Notes: generated by a model from the sequence alone, not told the origin. A stretch of 32,940 nucleotides of DNA from Allobosea sp. 12-68-7 (GCA_002279705.1 NCCO01000080.1:1-32940), one strand, 5' to 3'; shown: positions 9,736 to 17,115, counted from the first letter of the stretch. A program made the numbers and translations.

Positions 9736-10260
9736 CTAGCGTTGGGCCGCCGCTTTGGCGATCTGGTCGAAAATGCCGTCCAGCTCGATCGCAACGGCCT
9801 TCAGATCGGGCGTCGCGCCTTCGACATAGGGGCTGAAGACGGCGCTCGGCTTGCGGTAGGACAGCGTCGCGGTGCCGTCAGTGTTCTCGGTGAGGTAGAA
9901 GCGGATCGGGGCCTCGATGCCGGCCGGCACGCTGGCCGCCAGCATGCGGCGGGCGAAGTCGTTGCGGAAGACGCCGACGACGCGGTTGCCGGGAATGGCG
10001 AAGCCCTGCGCCTTGGCACCGTCCGAGGCGCTGGCCGCCGTCACCAGCCCCATCTTGTTGGTTTTGACGGCCTCCTCGAGCCGTCCCACCAAAACCGGGA
10101 AGCTGTGCGGCGTCGGCATCACGACCCATCCTTCACGGACGACGAGCGGGGCAGCCGTCCCCTGGGCCGCGGCGGGAGGCGCGGCGATGGCCACGGCCAT
10201 CAGCGCAAGGGCAGTGGTGAAGGATGCGGCCAGAGCCAGCGAGACGGCGCGATGGTCCAT
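9736..10260 (-). CDS. DUF302 domain protein, exported
   Basis: A 174-residue protein. A signal peptide (MDHRAVSLALAAS to PPAAAQG) is followed by a DUF302-type domain: an SFPVLVGRLEEAVKTNKMGLV helix, then GVFRNDFARRML, APIRFYLTENTDGTATLSYR, and a C-terminal helix around LDGIFDQIA. The start at 10260 has GGGAG 8 bases upstream; the frame stays open further up, but that sequence is not protein-like. DUF302 proteins are small alpha-beta dimers of unsettled role, sometimes found near thiosulfate or redox genes. Here the gene is divergent from a YeeE/YedE sulfur transporter, which agrees with that context. Confidence 0.8.
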   Translation of the reverse strand: MDHRAVSLALAASFTTALALMAVAIAAPPAAAQGTAAPLVVREGWVVMPTPHSFPVLVGRLEEAVKTNKMGLVTAASASDGAKAQGFAIPGNRVVGVFRNDFARRMLAASVPAGIEAPIRFYLTENTDGTATLSYRKPSAVFSPYVEGATPDLKAVAIELDGIFDQIAKAAAQR

Positions 10261-10473
10261 GAGGTGAACTCCCAGAGGTTCGCTGGCCCAGTCATCAGGC
10301 CCACAACCTCGATACGCGGCGTCACCGCGGTTCGTTACGCACACACGCCTTCGTGATCCGCAGCGCGAGACAGGAATGTCGTCCGTCTCGGCGGGGCTGT
10401 AACGAAATCGGCGCCGGCAACGTAGTGGGGAGTGCAAACCGGGGAAACTGTCGACGATGCTTGAGCTGGTCTG

Positions 10474-10626
10474 ATGCGTCTCGCGCTCGCTGACGACCAA
10501 GCGCCCTTCTCTTCGTTGAACGGCACCGATGACAGCATGCTCCTCGTCCTGACCTGGTACACGCTCGCCTCCCTGACCGTGGCGATCGTCGGCGCGGTTC
10601 CGGGCCGCGGCATGCGCAGATGGTGA
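10474..10626 (+). CDS. Possible small membrane protein or leader peptide coupled to the YeeE gene
   Basis: An open frame of 50 codons from ATG 10474, or 29 codons from ATG 10537. The shorter form is almost wholly one hydrophobic segment (LLVLTWYTLASLTVAIVGAV) ending in a basic tail, RGMRRW. Nearly every codon in that part ends in G or C, as in real genes here. Its TGA (10624-10626) lies inside the first codons of the YeeE gene (ATG 10620), the arrangement of translational coupling. No good ribosome site is visible for either ATG. It may be a small membrane partner or a leader peptide, or simply noise. The remaining 213 bases of the gap (10261-10473) hold nothing I recognise. Confidence 0.35.
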   Translation: MRLALADDQAPFSSLNGTDDSMLLVLTWYTLASLTVAIVGAVPGRGMRRW

Positions 10627-11825
10627 CCATGGCGGCCGGGACCGTGGCAGAACCCGACGGTCGTCCAGCCGGCCCCGCCGGACCGTCGCGCCCCGTCCAG
10701 CTCATCGTCGCGATCGCGGCCATGATGGCGGTTGCGGCCGTGGTGGCCCTCGCGATCGCCCACGCCACGTCGTGGCGTCTTCCCGTTCTGGCGCTGGTCG
10801 GCTCCGGCCTCGGCTTCGTTCTGTTCCAGGCGACCTTCGGCTTTGCCGGCAGCTTCCGCGCCGCGCTGGAGCGCCGTGACTGTTCGGGCTTCCGAGCCCA
10901 GGCTCTGGCGCTGGGCCTGACGAGTTGCGTCTTCTTTCCGCTGCTGACGGTGGGCGAGCTGTTCGGTCTGCCCTTGACGGGATTCGTCACACCGATTGGC
11001 GTGTCCTTCGTCATCGGTGCAGTCCTGTTCGGCATCGGGATGCAGATCGGCGGCGGCTGCGCCTCGGGCACATTGTTCGCGCTGGGCGGAGGCAATGCGC
11101 GGCTGCTGATGACCTTGGCCTGCTTCATCGTCGGCTCGGCGGTCGGGGCGGCCCATCTCGGTTTCTGGTGGACCTTGCCCGTGCTTCCCACCGGAACCTC
11201 GCAGGATTGGCTCGGCTGGCCGGCTGCCCTGACCCTCCACCTGTCGGTCTTCGCCGGGGTCATCATCTATGCCCCCGCGTCGGACCGGCTGCGGCGCGGG
11301 CTGAAGGGCGGACTGACGTGGCGGCGGTGGCTGCGCGAGCCCTGGCCGCTGGCCTGGGGCGCCGCGGGGCTCGCCCTCCTGAACATCGCCACGCTGGTCC
11401 TCGCGGGGCGTCCCTGGGGCGAGACGGCGGGCTTCACGCTCTGGGGGTCGAAACTCGCGGCCATGATCGGCTTCGAACCCGCCGGCTGGCCCTACTGGCA
11501 GGGCGATCCCGGCTCGTTGGCGCGCAGCATCTTCTCCGACGTCACCTCGGTGATGGATTTCGCCATCATCGCCGGCGCCGCTGCGGCGGCGGGATGGAGC
11601 GGTCGCTTCGCCCTCCGCGCCGGAGGCGATGGTCGCGCCTGGCTCGGCGCGATGCTCGGCGGATTCCTGATGGGTTATGGCGCGCGGCTGTCGGATGGCT
11701 GCAACATCGGAGCCTATTTTTCGGCGCTGGCCTCGGGCAGCCTGTCGGGCTGGGTCTGGGTCGCGGCTGCGTTTCTGGGCAGCGCGATCGGGCTCAAACT
11801 GCGCCCGCTGTTTCACCTCACCTGA
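10620..11825 (+). CDS. YeeE/YedE family (TsuA-type) sulfur-compound transporter
   Basis: A 401-residue polytopic inner-membrane protein with roughly nine to ten hydrophobic segments. Both family signature loops are present: GIGMQIGGGCASGTLFALGGG with a cysteine at residue 147, and YGARLSDGCNIGAYFSALASGSLSGW with a cysteine at residue 361. In the characterised TsuA transporter, paired conserved cysteines pass thiosulfate through the membrane, so this protein probably imports thiosulfate or a related sulfur donor. ATG 10620 and ATG 10629 are both possible starts. The first overlaps the end of a small upstream frame. No TusA/YeeD-type sulfur carrier gene follows; tRNA genes come next. Confidence 0.87.
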   Translation: MVTMAAGTVAEPDGRPAGPAGPSRPVQLIVAIAAMMAVAAVVALAIAHATSWRLPVLALVGSGLGFVLFQATFGFAGSFRAALERRDCSGFRAQALALGLTSCVFFPLLTVGELFGLPLTGFVTPIGVSFVIGAVLFGIGMQIGGGCASGTLFALGGGNARLLMTLACFIVGSAVGAAHLGFWWTLPVLPTGTSQDWLGWPAALTLHLSVFAGVIIYAPASDRLRRGLKGGLTWRRWLREPWPLAWGAAGLALLNIATLVLAGRPWGETAGFTLWGSKLAAMIGFEPAGWPYWQGDPGSLARSIFSDVTSVMDFAIIAGAAAAAGWSGRFALRAGGDGRAWLGAMLGGFLMGYGARLSDGCNIGAYFSALASGSLSGWVWVAAAFLGSAIGLKLRPLFHLT

Positions 11826-11933
11826 TCGATCATCCACCTGAAAGGGGCTCTAACGAGAATCGGGCCGACCCATGGGTGGACAATCACCGCCGCTGGCGAT
11901 GTCGGTCACCGATCCCGAAGAGTTGGCGAAGGC

Positions 11934-12008
11934 TGGCTGGGGCGGGAGGATTCGAACCTCCGCATGGCGGTACCAAAAACCGCTGCCTTACCGCTTGGCG
12001 ACGCCCCA
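11934..12008 (-). tRNA. tRNA-Gln (anticodon TTG)
   Basis: A 75-base cloverleaf on the minus strand. The acceptor stem is TGGGGCG/CGCCCCA with discriminator G and an encoded CCA end. The anticodon arm GCGGT-TTTTGGT-ACCGC gives TTG, and the T-arm GGAGG-TTCGAAT-CCTCC is perfect. It reads CAA and, by wobble, CAG. Confidence 0.95.
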
Positions 12009-12019
12009 ACGCGCCGCGC

Positions 12020-12048
12020 CTTCTAGAACGCGGCGGGGGCGCGCGCAA
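12020..12048 (-). promoter_or_regulatory. Promoter of tRNA-Gln
   Basis: Reading the minus strand, a -35 hexamer TTGCGC (12043-12048) is followed after exactly 17 bases by TAGAAG (12020-12025). This is about 11 bases before the mature tRNA 5' end, so a start of transcription at or just before the tRNA is possible. The -35 is identical to that of the divergent tRNA-Pro promoter. Confidence 0.45.
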
Positions 12049-12167
12049 CCGGCCAGATCGTCGCGAGAGGCCCACCGGCCTCGGCTGCGGCAGGGGCTCC
12101 AGACCAGCGCGAGCCGAGGCGCGGGGCGGGCGTGCGGATAATTCGTCACGCAATCCCGCCGCGGCTG

Positions 12168-12196
12168 TTGCGCCGCGGCGCGGCGCTGGCTATAAG
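12168..12196 (+). promoter_or_regulatory. Promoter of tRNA-Pro
   Basis: TTGCGC (12168-12173), a 17-base spacer made almost only of G and C, then TATAAG (12191-12196). Transcription would start near 12203, about 10 bases before the tRNA. Spacing and hexamers fit a housekeeping sigma-70 promoter of an alphaproteobacterium. Confidence 0.6.
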
Positions 12197-12212
12197 CCCG
12201 CCACCAGTTGAT

Positions 12213-12289
12213 CGGAGTGTGGCTCAGCCTGGTAGAGCACCTCGTTCGGGACGAGGGGGTCGCAGGTTCAAATCCTGCCACTCCGACCA
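12213..12289 (+). tRNA. tRNA-Pro (anticodon CGG)
   Basis: A 77-base tRNA including an encoded CCA. The acceptor is CGGAGTG/CACTCCG. The anticodon stem CCTCG/CGAGG holds loop TTCGGGA, giving anticodon CGG. The T-arm is GCAGG-TTCAAAT-CCTGC. It reads the CCG codon, which is very common in this window. Confidence 0.96.
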
Positions 12290-12323
12290 GAATTTCCCGG
12301 GACATCGCAAGACGTTCGGAGAC

Positions 12324-12346
12324 AGGCCCTCACGGGCCTTTTTCTT
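12324..12346 (+). terminator. Rho-independent terminator after tRNA-Pro
   Basis: The hairpin AGGCCC-TCAC-GGGCCT is followed by an uninterrupted T-run and then CTTT. It begins 35 bases after the tRNA and is the clearest intrinsic terminator in the window. Confidence 0.85.
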
Positions 12347-12367
12347 TGGCGCCGGCCCTGGCGGCCG

Positions 12368-13024
12368 TCAGCGCCCGTCCGGCGTCATCGCCATCACGCG
12401 GTCGAGGCCGCGCTCACGCGTGAAGAGACAGCGCAGCTTCTTGACGCCCTCGCGGCCCTTGTCGACGGTGCCGTCGATCTGAAAGCCGCCCTCGGCCGAG
12501 GGCCCGACGCGTGCTGCGAGCGCGATCTGGCGCGGGCTGACGCCGTACATCGGCGCCGCCTCGGCCCGGCAGCGGTCCCGGAGCCTCGCGTCCGAGACGC
12601 CGGCACTGCTCCCGCCCGGCCTACCGGTGATCTCGATCGACAGCGTGTGGCGGCAGGTCTCGTTGCGGCGGGCCGCGTTCCTCATCAGGGAAACCTGCGC
12701 GCGATGGGTCCCGGCCCGCGTCGCCGTCTGCCCGAATTCGTTGCCGGCGACCGAGCCGATATGGACCGCCTCGTCGGCGCCCGGCGCGTAGACGTTGAGA
12801 GTGCAGGAGCGGTTCGACGGCATGAACAGCAGCTGCAGCGTCTGCCCGGCGACGGTCTCGAAGGTGTAGTTGATTCCCCGGTCACCCCGGATCGCGCCCT
12901 TGACCGTCGCGGCGGTCGCGCCGGGCTGGAACCGGACCGGCACGGTCCGGTCCTGGGCGTGGGCCGCGAAGCCGGGCGCCATCGTCAGGGCAGCCCATCC
13001 GATGATGAGGAGGCGTGCGATCAT
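12368..13024 (-). CDS. Hypothetical exported protein with beta-sandwich-like domain
   Basis: A 218-residue protein whose N-terminus (MIARLLIIGWAAL to FAAHAQD) is a signal peptide. I chose ATG 13024 because GGAGA stands about 8 bases upstream; a frame opening at 13051 would add nine polar residues before the signal. The first half (GAIRGDRGINYTFETVAGQTLQLLF and following strands) resembles pre-peptidase-C or lysozyme-inhibitor-like beta-sandwich domains found in small alphaproteobacterial periplasmic proteins. The second half begins near RDRCRAEAAPMYG and ends with a cysteine-containing strand. Four cysteines could form disulfides. The function is unknown. It is transcribed towards the tRNA-Pro terminator. 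Confidence 0.65.
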   Translation of the reverse strand: MIARLLIIGWAALTMAPGFAAHAQDRTVPVRFQPGATAATVKGAIRGDRGINYTFETVAGQTLQLLFMPSNRSCTLNVYAPGADEAVHIGSVAGNEFGQTATRAGTHRAQVSLMRNAARRNETCRHTLSIEITGRPGGSSAGVSDARLRDRCRAEAAPMYGVSPRQIALAARVGPSAEGGFQIDGTVDKGREGVKKLRCLFTRERGLDRVMAMTPDGR

Positions 13025-13169
13025 GGTCGTCTCCGAGGCGTCGGCTTCCAAGGATCATCGCCGCACCCGCTGGAGGCGGCAAGAGCCGAGGCGCGGGGGC
13101 CTTCACGCCGGTGATGGTCAATTGCTCGGCGAGGCTCTAGAAACGCCCGACAGCATCACGGGCATCATC

Positions 13170-13307
13170 ATGAAGCGCGCTTTCCAGCTCCTCGGTATCC
13201 TCGGCCTGTCGACCTTGCTCGCGGGTTGCGACAAATGCGGCCATCTCGGCCCCTTCTTCACCGGGCCGGAGCAGAAGACCTGCACGAGTTCGACGCCGCA
13301 GGGCTGA
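13170..13307 (+). CDS. Small lipoprotein, 45 residues
   Basis: A short but well-formed lipoprotein. A basic start (MKRAF), a hydrophobic stretch and the lipobox LLAGC put the lipidated cysteine at residue 20. A 25-residue mature part follows, DKCGHLGPFF being its most distinctive piece, with two further cysteines. The residue after the lipidated cysteine is Asp, which in enterobacteria favours retention in the inner membrane; whether that rule holds here is uncertain. The bidirectional hairpin at 13337-13358 ends the transcript. The function is unknown. Confidence 0.6.
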   Translation: MKRAFQLLGILGLSTLLAGCDKCGHLGPFFTGPEQKTCTSSTPQG

Positions 13308-13336
13308 GCGTCCTCCCGATCAGGCGGAGATGAGAA

Positions 13337-13358
13337 AGGCCGGGCTCGCGCCCGGCCT
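13337..13358. terminator. Bidirectional terminator between small lipoprotein and bioY
   Basis: A perfect GC-rich stem, AGGCCGGGC-TCGC-GCCCGGCCT. On the minus strand it is followed by TTTCTC and lies 25 bases after the bioY stop. On the plus strand it lies 29 bases after the lipoprotein stop, with few T residues. It is better as a bioY terminator. Confidence 0.65.
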
Positions 13359-13383
13359 CGATCGTCTCGTCGCTGCGGATCGT

Positions 13384-13965
13384 TCAGCCGCGGCGCTGCA
13401 GCGCCGACCAGCCGGCGCGGGCCAGGCAGGCGACCAGCGCCAGCTTCAGCAGATCGCCCAGGATGGTGGTGCCGGCGGCCATCTGCGCGCCCAGCGCCAG
13501 CCAGCCGAAGCCCAGCGCCATCATCACCACCTCGGCGACGACGAGTCCGCCGATGAGGCGCGGCAGCGAGGCGCCGCGAACGGCCGCCCAGCCGGCGATG
13601 GCCGCGGCGGCGACGAAGCCGACCAGGAAGCCGCCCGTCGGGCCGACGAGATAGAGCGGGCCGGCGGCGACCGGCGGGGTGTTGGTGAAGACCGGCAGGC
13701 CGGCGAGGCCATAGGCGATGTAGAGCGCCATGGTGGCGGCACCGAGCCGCGAGCCATAGGCCGCGCCGAGCCCGAAGACGACGAGCGTCTGCAGCGTCAT
13801 CGGCACCGGCCAGAACGGCACCTTGATCTTGGCGGCCAGCACGAGGAGCAGGCTGCCGGCGACGGCGAGCGCGATGTTGCGCAGGAGCGCGGCGCGTGGG
13901 CCGGAGACGGCGGGGAGGGCCGCATGGGCCAGCGTCGGAGCCTGGAGGGGAAGCATCTGCGCCAT
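13384..13965 (-). CDS. bioY: Biotin transporter BioY (S component)
   Basis: A 193-residue membrane protein with about six hydrophobic helices and the BioY landmarks: KIKVPFWPVPMTLQTLVV near residue 47, GAAYGSRLGAATMALYIAYGLAGLPVF, and GPTGGFLVGF. BioY is the biotin-binding component of energy-coupling-factor importers and in many alphaproteobacteria works with BioM and BioN or alone. No bioM or bioN is seen here. A BioR-like box lies about 50 bases upstream of the start, which suggests biotin-dependent repression. The gene stands alone, between the bidirectional hairpin and the divergent hydrolase gene. Confidence 0.93.
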   Translation of the reverse strand: MAQMLPLQAPTLAHAALPAVSGPRAALLRNIALAVAGSLLLVLAAKIKVPFWPVPMTLQTLVVFGLGAAYGSRLGAATMALYIAYGLAGLPVFTNTPPVAAGPLYLVGPTGGFLVGFVAAAAIAGWAAVRGASLPRLIGGLVVAEVVMMALGFGWLALGAQMAAGTTILGDLLKLALVACLARAGWSALQRRG

Positions 13966-14016
13966 GGGCGTGTCGTCCTGTCTGCGATGGCCGCGCTGCG
14001 CGGCCGGCTTTTCCGT

Positions 14017-14026
14017 CTATAGAAAA
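14017..14026 (-). promoter_or_regulatory. BioR-like operator upstream of bioY
   Basis: On the minus strand the sequence TTTTCTATAG matches the alphaproteobacterial BioR box TTATCTATAA at eight of ten positions, counted by hand. It sits 51 bases upstream of the bioY start, a usual position. The same bases also fall 66 bases ahead of the divergent hydrolase gene. The regulator BioR itself is not in this window. Confidence 0.4.
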
Positions 14027-14091
14027 TGCGGCAAAGCCCCACAAGCCGCGCGGCCCGCGCAGGCTTGCCAGGCGGCCCTGCGGAAACAGGC

Positions 14092-15006
14092 ATGAGCGAC
14101 GACATCGAATTCGACCGCAGCGCGACGGCTCCTCCCGGCGAGGTGGTGCAACTCTCGCCGCTGGTGAGGCGGCTGATCGCCGGCAATGGCGGGCCGATGA
14201 CCTTCACCGGCACCTGCAGCTACATCGTCGGGCAGGGGCGGGTCGCGATCATCGACCCGGGGCCGGAGGACGGGGCGCATCTGGCGGGGCTTCTGGCGGC
14301 GGTCTCCGGCGAGACGGTGAGCCATATCGTGGTGACGCACACCCATCGCGACCACTCGCCCGGGGCGCGGGCGCTGAAGGCGGCGACGGGCGCTCCGATC
14401 TTCGGCTGCGGGCCGCACCGGCCTTTCCGCGAGCTCGCCGCGGGCGAGGCGACGCGCCTCGACGCCGCCGCCGATGCCGAGCATGCGCCGGACCATGTCA
14501 TGGCCGGGGGCGACGCGGTGACGGGGCCGGGCTGGAGCCTCCTGGCGATCGAGACGCCGGGCCACACCGCCAACCATCTCGCCTTCGCGCTACCCGAGGA
14601 GGCAACGCTGTTTTCCGGCGACCATGTCATGGCCTGGTCGACCACCATCGTCGCCCCGCCGGACGGGTCGATGGCGGCTTATATGGCCTCGGTCGAGACG
14701 CTGCGCGGGATGGAGCATACGCTCTACCGGCCGGGCCATGGCGGGCCGGTGACCGAGCCGCAGCGCTTCCTGCGCGGGCTGGTGCAGCACCGCCGGCAGC
14801 GCGAGGCGGCGATCCTCGGCCGTCTGCGGGCCGGCGACGAGCGCATTTCCGCGATGGTTCCGCCGATCTATCAGGGTCTGCCTGCGGCGTTGCACGCAGC
14901 CGCGGCCCTCTCGGTGCTGGCGCAGCTCGAGGATCTCGTCCTGCGCGGGATCGTCACCTGCGACGAGGCGGTGCCGGGGCTCGGCAGCCGCTACCGCCCG
15001 GCCTGA
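14092..15006 (+). CDS. Metallo-beta-lactamase-fold hydrolase (LACTB2/RNase-like group)
   Basis: A 304-residue MBL-fold protein. The zinc motif is HTHRDH at residues 83-88. The later ligands are in ETPGHTANH and FSGDHVM, and YRPGHGGPV carries the last histidine. The final ~90 residues, from HRRQREAAIL, resemble the winged-helix C-terminal domain that follows the MBL fold in the LACTB2-like group. Members hydrolyse thioesters, glyoxalase-type substrates or RNA, so the substrate is open. ATG 14092 (MSDDIEF) is the likeliest start; an upstream ATG at 14026 adds sequence that is not protein-like. It is convergent with the DUF1499 gene, whose stop lies three bases away. Confidence 0.85.
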   Translation: MSDDIEFDRSATAPPGEVVQLSPLVRRLIAGNGGPMTFTGTCSYIVGQGRVAIIDPGPEDGAHLAGLLAAVSGETVSHIVVTHTHRDHSPGARALKAATGAPIFGCGPHRPFRELAAGEATRLDAAADAEHAPDHVMAGGDAVTGPGWSLLAIETPGHTANHLAFALPEEATLFSGDHVMAWSTTIVAPPDGSMAAYMASVETLRGMEHTLYRPGHGGPVTEPQRFLRGLVQHRRQREAAILGRLRAGDERISAMVPPIYQGLPAALHAAAALSVLAQLEDLVLRGIVTCDEAVPGLGSRYRPA

Positions 15007-15009
15007 AAT

Positions 15010-15786
15010 TCAGCGCGATTCGACCAGCAGTTCGACCTCCTCAGCGAAGGCGGCGATCCGGGCGGCGTTGATGCCGAGATCGTGGGGGCCGATGCGGGAG
15101 GCCGAGCGGATATCGATGCGGCTGCCGTCGGCGCGCGGGCGGATGCGGATGGTGATGTCCTCGGCCGTCCGCAGCAGGCGTGCGCGGGCGACCGTCTCGA
15201 TGCGCCCGGCGCCACTGCGCCCGCCGGGGCGCATCGCCTCCAGCACCTGCCAGCCGCGGGCCAGCGCGGCGCGACGGGCGATGTCGAAGGCGGTCTCGGC
15301 TGGCACCTCGAGCACGATCGGCACTGTCTTGGGATAGGCCCTGCGCTGCAGGCGGCGCCGCTCGGCGGGAACGTCGGGCGGCACGCGCCCGGCGCGGGCG
15401 TCGAGTGCCGCGCGAGAGCGGCTGAAGGCCGGGGGGTCATCGATGTCGGTCGAGATGTCGGCCAGCGCCGGCAGGGTGACGAGCCTGAAGACGACATAGG
15501 CGGCCGGAGCCAGCATCAGCACGCCCATCAGGAAGGCGCCGGTCGCCATGCCGACGCCGCGATGGCCTGACTGCCAGATCCGGGCGAAGGCCATGAGCGA
15601 CAGCAGCAGCGCCAGCAGGGCGACGCCGTAGGCGGCGGCGACGGGCGCGAGGCCTTCCAGCGTCGGCTCGCCGCTGCGGAAGACGAGCAGGGCGAGCACC
15701 AGCACCGCCAGCGCAAACCAGGCCAGGCGCCGGCTCCAGAGCGCGGCACGCGAGACAGGCTCCTCGAAGACGAGACGGCGATGCAT
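15010..15786 (-). CDS. DUF1499 family membrane protein
   Basis: A 258-residue protein. Three hydrophobic segments occupy the N-terminal half (FALAVLVLALLVF; VAAAYGVALLALLLSLMAF; GVGMATGAFLMGVLMLAPAAYVVF). A soluble DUF1499 domain follows the segment DISTDIDDPPAF, a near-signature of the family, through RIRPRADGSRIDIRSASRIGPHD and a final helix. DUF1499 proteins occur widely in alphaproteobacteria and plastids; no biochemical function is established. The start at 15786 has only a weak ribosome site. The frame stays open upstream, but that sequence overlaps the control region shared with the divergent marR-type gene. Confidence 0.8.
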   Translation of the reverse strand: MHRRLVFEEPVSRAALWSRRLAWFALAVLVLALLVFRSGEPTLEGLAPVAAAYGVALLALLLSLMAFARIWQSGHRGVGMATGAFLMGVLMLAPAAYVVFRLVTLPALADISTDIDDPPAFSRSRAALDARAGRVPPDVPAERRRLQRRAYPKTVPIVLEVPAETAFDIARRAALARGWQVLEAMRPGGRSGAGRIETVARARLLRTAEDITIRIRPRADGSRIDIRSASRIGPHDLGINAARIAAFAEEVELLVESR

Positions 15787-15847
15787 CGGCCATCGATGAC
15801 GCGACCACGCCGACGAGGCAAGGCGCCATCGTCCTGACGTCACGATC

Positions 15848-15869
15848 ATCTCGCCTGCGCCTGCGAGAT
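15848..15869. promoter_or_regulatory. Inverted repeat, candidate MarR-type operator
   Basis: ATCTCGC (15848-15854) and its exact reverse complement GCGAGAT (15863-15869) are separated by 8 bases, in the 102-base gap between the DUF1499 gene and the divergent MarR gene, 20 bases before the latter's start. Dyads of this size and place are typical of MarR autoregulation; binding is inferred. Confidence 0.45.
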
Positions 15870-15888
15870 AGTTTAGGCGTGACCCATC

Positions 15889-16374
15889 GTGACGAGGGCT
15901 CAGAACGTGCCGGATTCGAAGACAGTGCCGCGTGCCGATGCGAGCGAACCGGACCGCGTCTGGTTCCGGTTCATGCGGTTGCACCAGCGCATGCTCGGCC
16001 AGATGACGGGCCGGATCAGGGCGCTCGGCCTGTCGATCCCGCAATTCGATCTGCTGTCGACGCTGACGGAACGCGAGGGCATCAGCCAGAACGAGCTGGC
16101 GGAGCGGCTCTACGTTACCAAGGGCAACGTCTCCGGGCTGGTCGACCGGCTGGTGCAGGCGGGCCTCGTCGAGCGGCGCGCCATCGTCGGGGACCGGCGC
16201 TCCTACGCCATGCACCTGACGCCGGAGGGCCGCCGGCTGGCGGATGCCGGCATCAAGGCGCAGCACGACTTCGTGGCGCAGACCCTCGGCAAGCTGCCCG
16301 AGCAGGACCTGGCGGAACTCGACCGGCTGGTGCTGGCCTGGCGCGATCTGGCACGGGCCGCCGACGAGGGCTGA
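15889..16374 (+). CDS. MarR family transcriptional regulator
   Basis: A 161-residue winged-helix regulator. The dimerisation helix (FMRLHQRMLGQMTGRIRALG) is followed by the HTH (LTEREGISQNELAERLYVTKGNVSGLVDRL), the wing (VERRAIVGDRRSYAMHLTPEGRRL) and a C-terminal dimer helix. The start is GTG at 15889; another in-frame GTG at 15907 would remove six residues. An inverted repeat lies just upstream, so autorepression and control of the divergent DUF1499 gene are likely. The wing motif DRRSYAMHLT is standard. The ligand is unknown; no drug, phenolic or efflux gene stands beside it. Confidence 0.9.
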   Translation: MTRAQNVPDSKTVPRADASEPDRVWFRFMRLHQRMLGQMTGRIRALGLSIPQFDLLSTLTEREGISQNELAERLYVTKGNVSGLVDRLVQAGLVERRAIVGDRRSYAMHLTPEGRRLADAGIKAQHDFVAQTLGKLPEQDLAELDRLVLAWRDLARAADEG

Positions 16375-16381
16375 CGGCGGC

Positions 16382-16906
16382 TCAGGCGCTGGTGCGCGAC
16401 ACCTTCTCAAGAGTCCTGCGGCCACCGGGCAGATCGCGCAAGACGAGGCGCTCATCGGGAGCGATCTCGCCGAGCGGAATCTCGCCGGTCGACAGGATCG
16501 CGGTCGCGACCTTGTTGACGAAGACGATCACCGGGCGGTCGCCGGCCGCCGCCCAGCGCCTGAGCTGGCCGTAATAGGGCTCCTTGCGCCAGGCCTGCGC
16601 GGCGCCGGGATCGACCTGGACGAAGAGCCAGCGCGTGGTCGGGTGCATCGTCAGCACGAAGCGGGCACGATCCGGCTTCCACTCCGGCCCGAGAAAATCC
16701 TGCGTCATCCACAGGCAGAAGAAGGCGCGGCAATGCTGCGGGCGGGTTTCGTGGATGCCGCAGCCACGGCCCGGCAGGCAGTGGCGGCACCAGGTGCCGG
16801 CCTGGCTCTCGACGGCGGGCACGTCATAGACCTTGCAGCACAGTGTGCAACTGCCGCAATCGCGGCCCGGCGCGGGCCGGTTCACCATCGAGCTCGGGTC
16901 GATCAT
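16382..16906 (-). CDS. YkgJ-family cysteine cluster protein
   Basis: A 174-residue protein with a dense cysteine pattern in its first 64 residues: C17, C20, C23, C24 (CGSCTLCC), then C40, C43, C49, C59 and C64 (WCRHC, GCGIHE, RPQHCRAFFC). This is the zinc/iron-sulfur chelate-binding-type cluster of the CxxCxxCC (YkgJ) family. The C-terminal two thirds is an alpha-beta region without catalytic motifs. Function is unproven; metal binding is inferred from the cysteines. ATG 16906 is chosen, and ATG 16888 is possible. The gene ends 7 bases from the convergent MarR stop. Confidence 0.85.
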   Translation of the reverse strand: MIDPSSMVNRPAPGRDCGSCTLCCKVYDVPAVESQAGTWCRHCLPGRGCGIHETRPQHCRAFFCLWMTQDFLGPEWKPDRARFVLTMHPTTRWLFVQVDPGAAQAWRKEPYYGQLRRWAAAGDRPVIVFVNKVATAILSTGEIPLGEIAPDERLVLRDLPGGRRTLEKVSRTSA

Positions 16907-17115
16907 GCGGCTTTTTTCCGAACCGTTCCAGACAAGCGACGATGCCGAGCCGAAAGCCGCCTGACAAGCCCGGAGCCGGCTGGACGACGCATCGCGCCTG
17001 ATCGGAACGGCCCTGCGGCAGAGTCTGCCTCGGGTTGCGATAAAATCGCTGAGAGCTTGCGCCGGCCGCGGTCTATGCTGACCGAAGACGCCACTCGCAT
17101 CAGGGGAACCGCAGG

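Noticed and set aside
10335..11837. Minus-strand open frame of 500 codons opposite the YeeE gene
   Set aside because: Low-complexity Arg/Gln/Gly-rich translation; the plus strand encodes a clear membrane protein with both family cysteine motifs.
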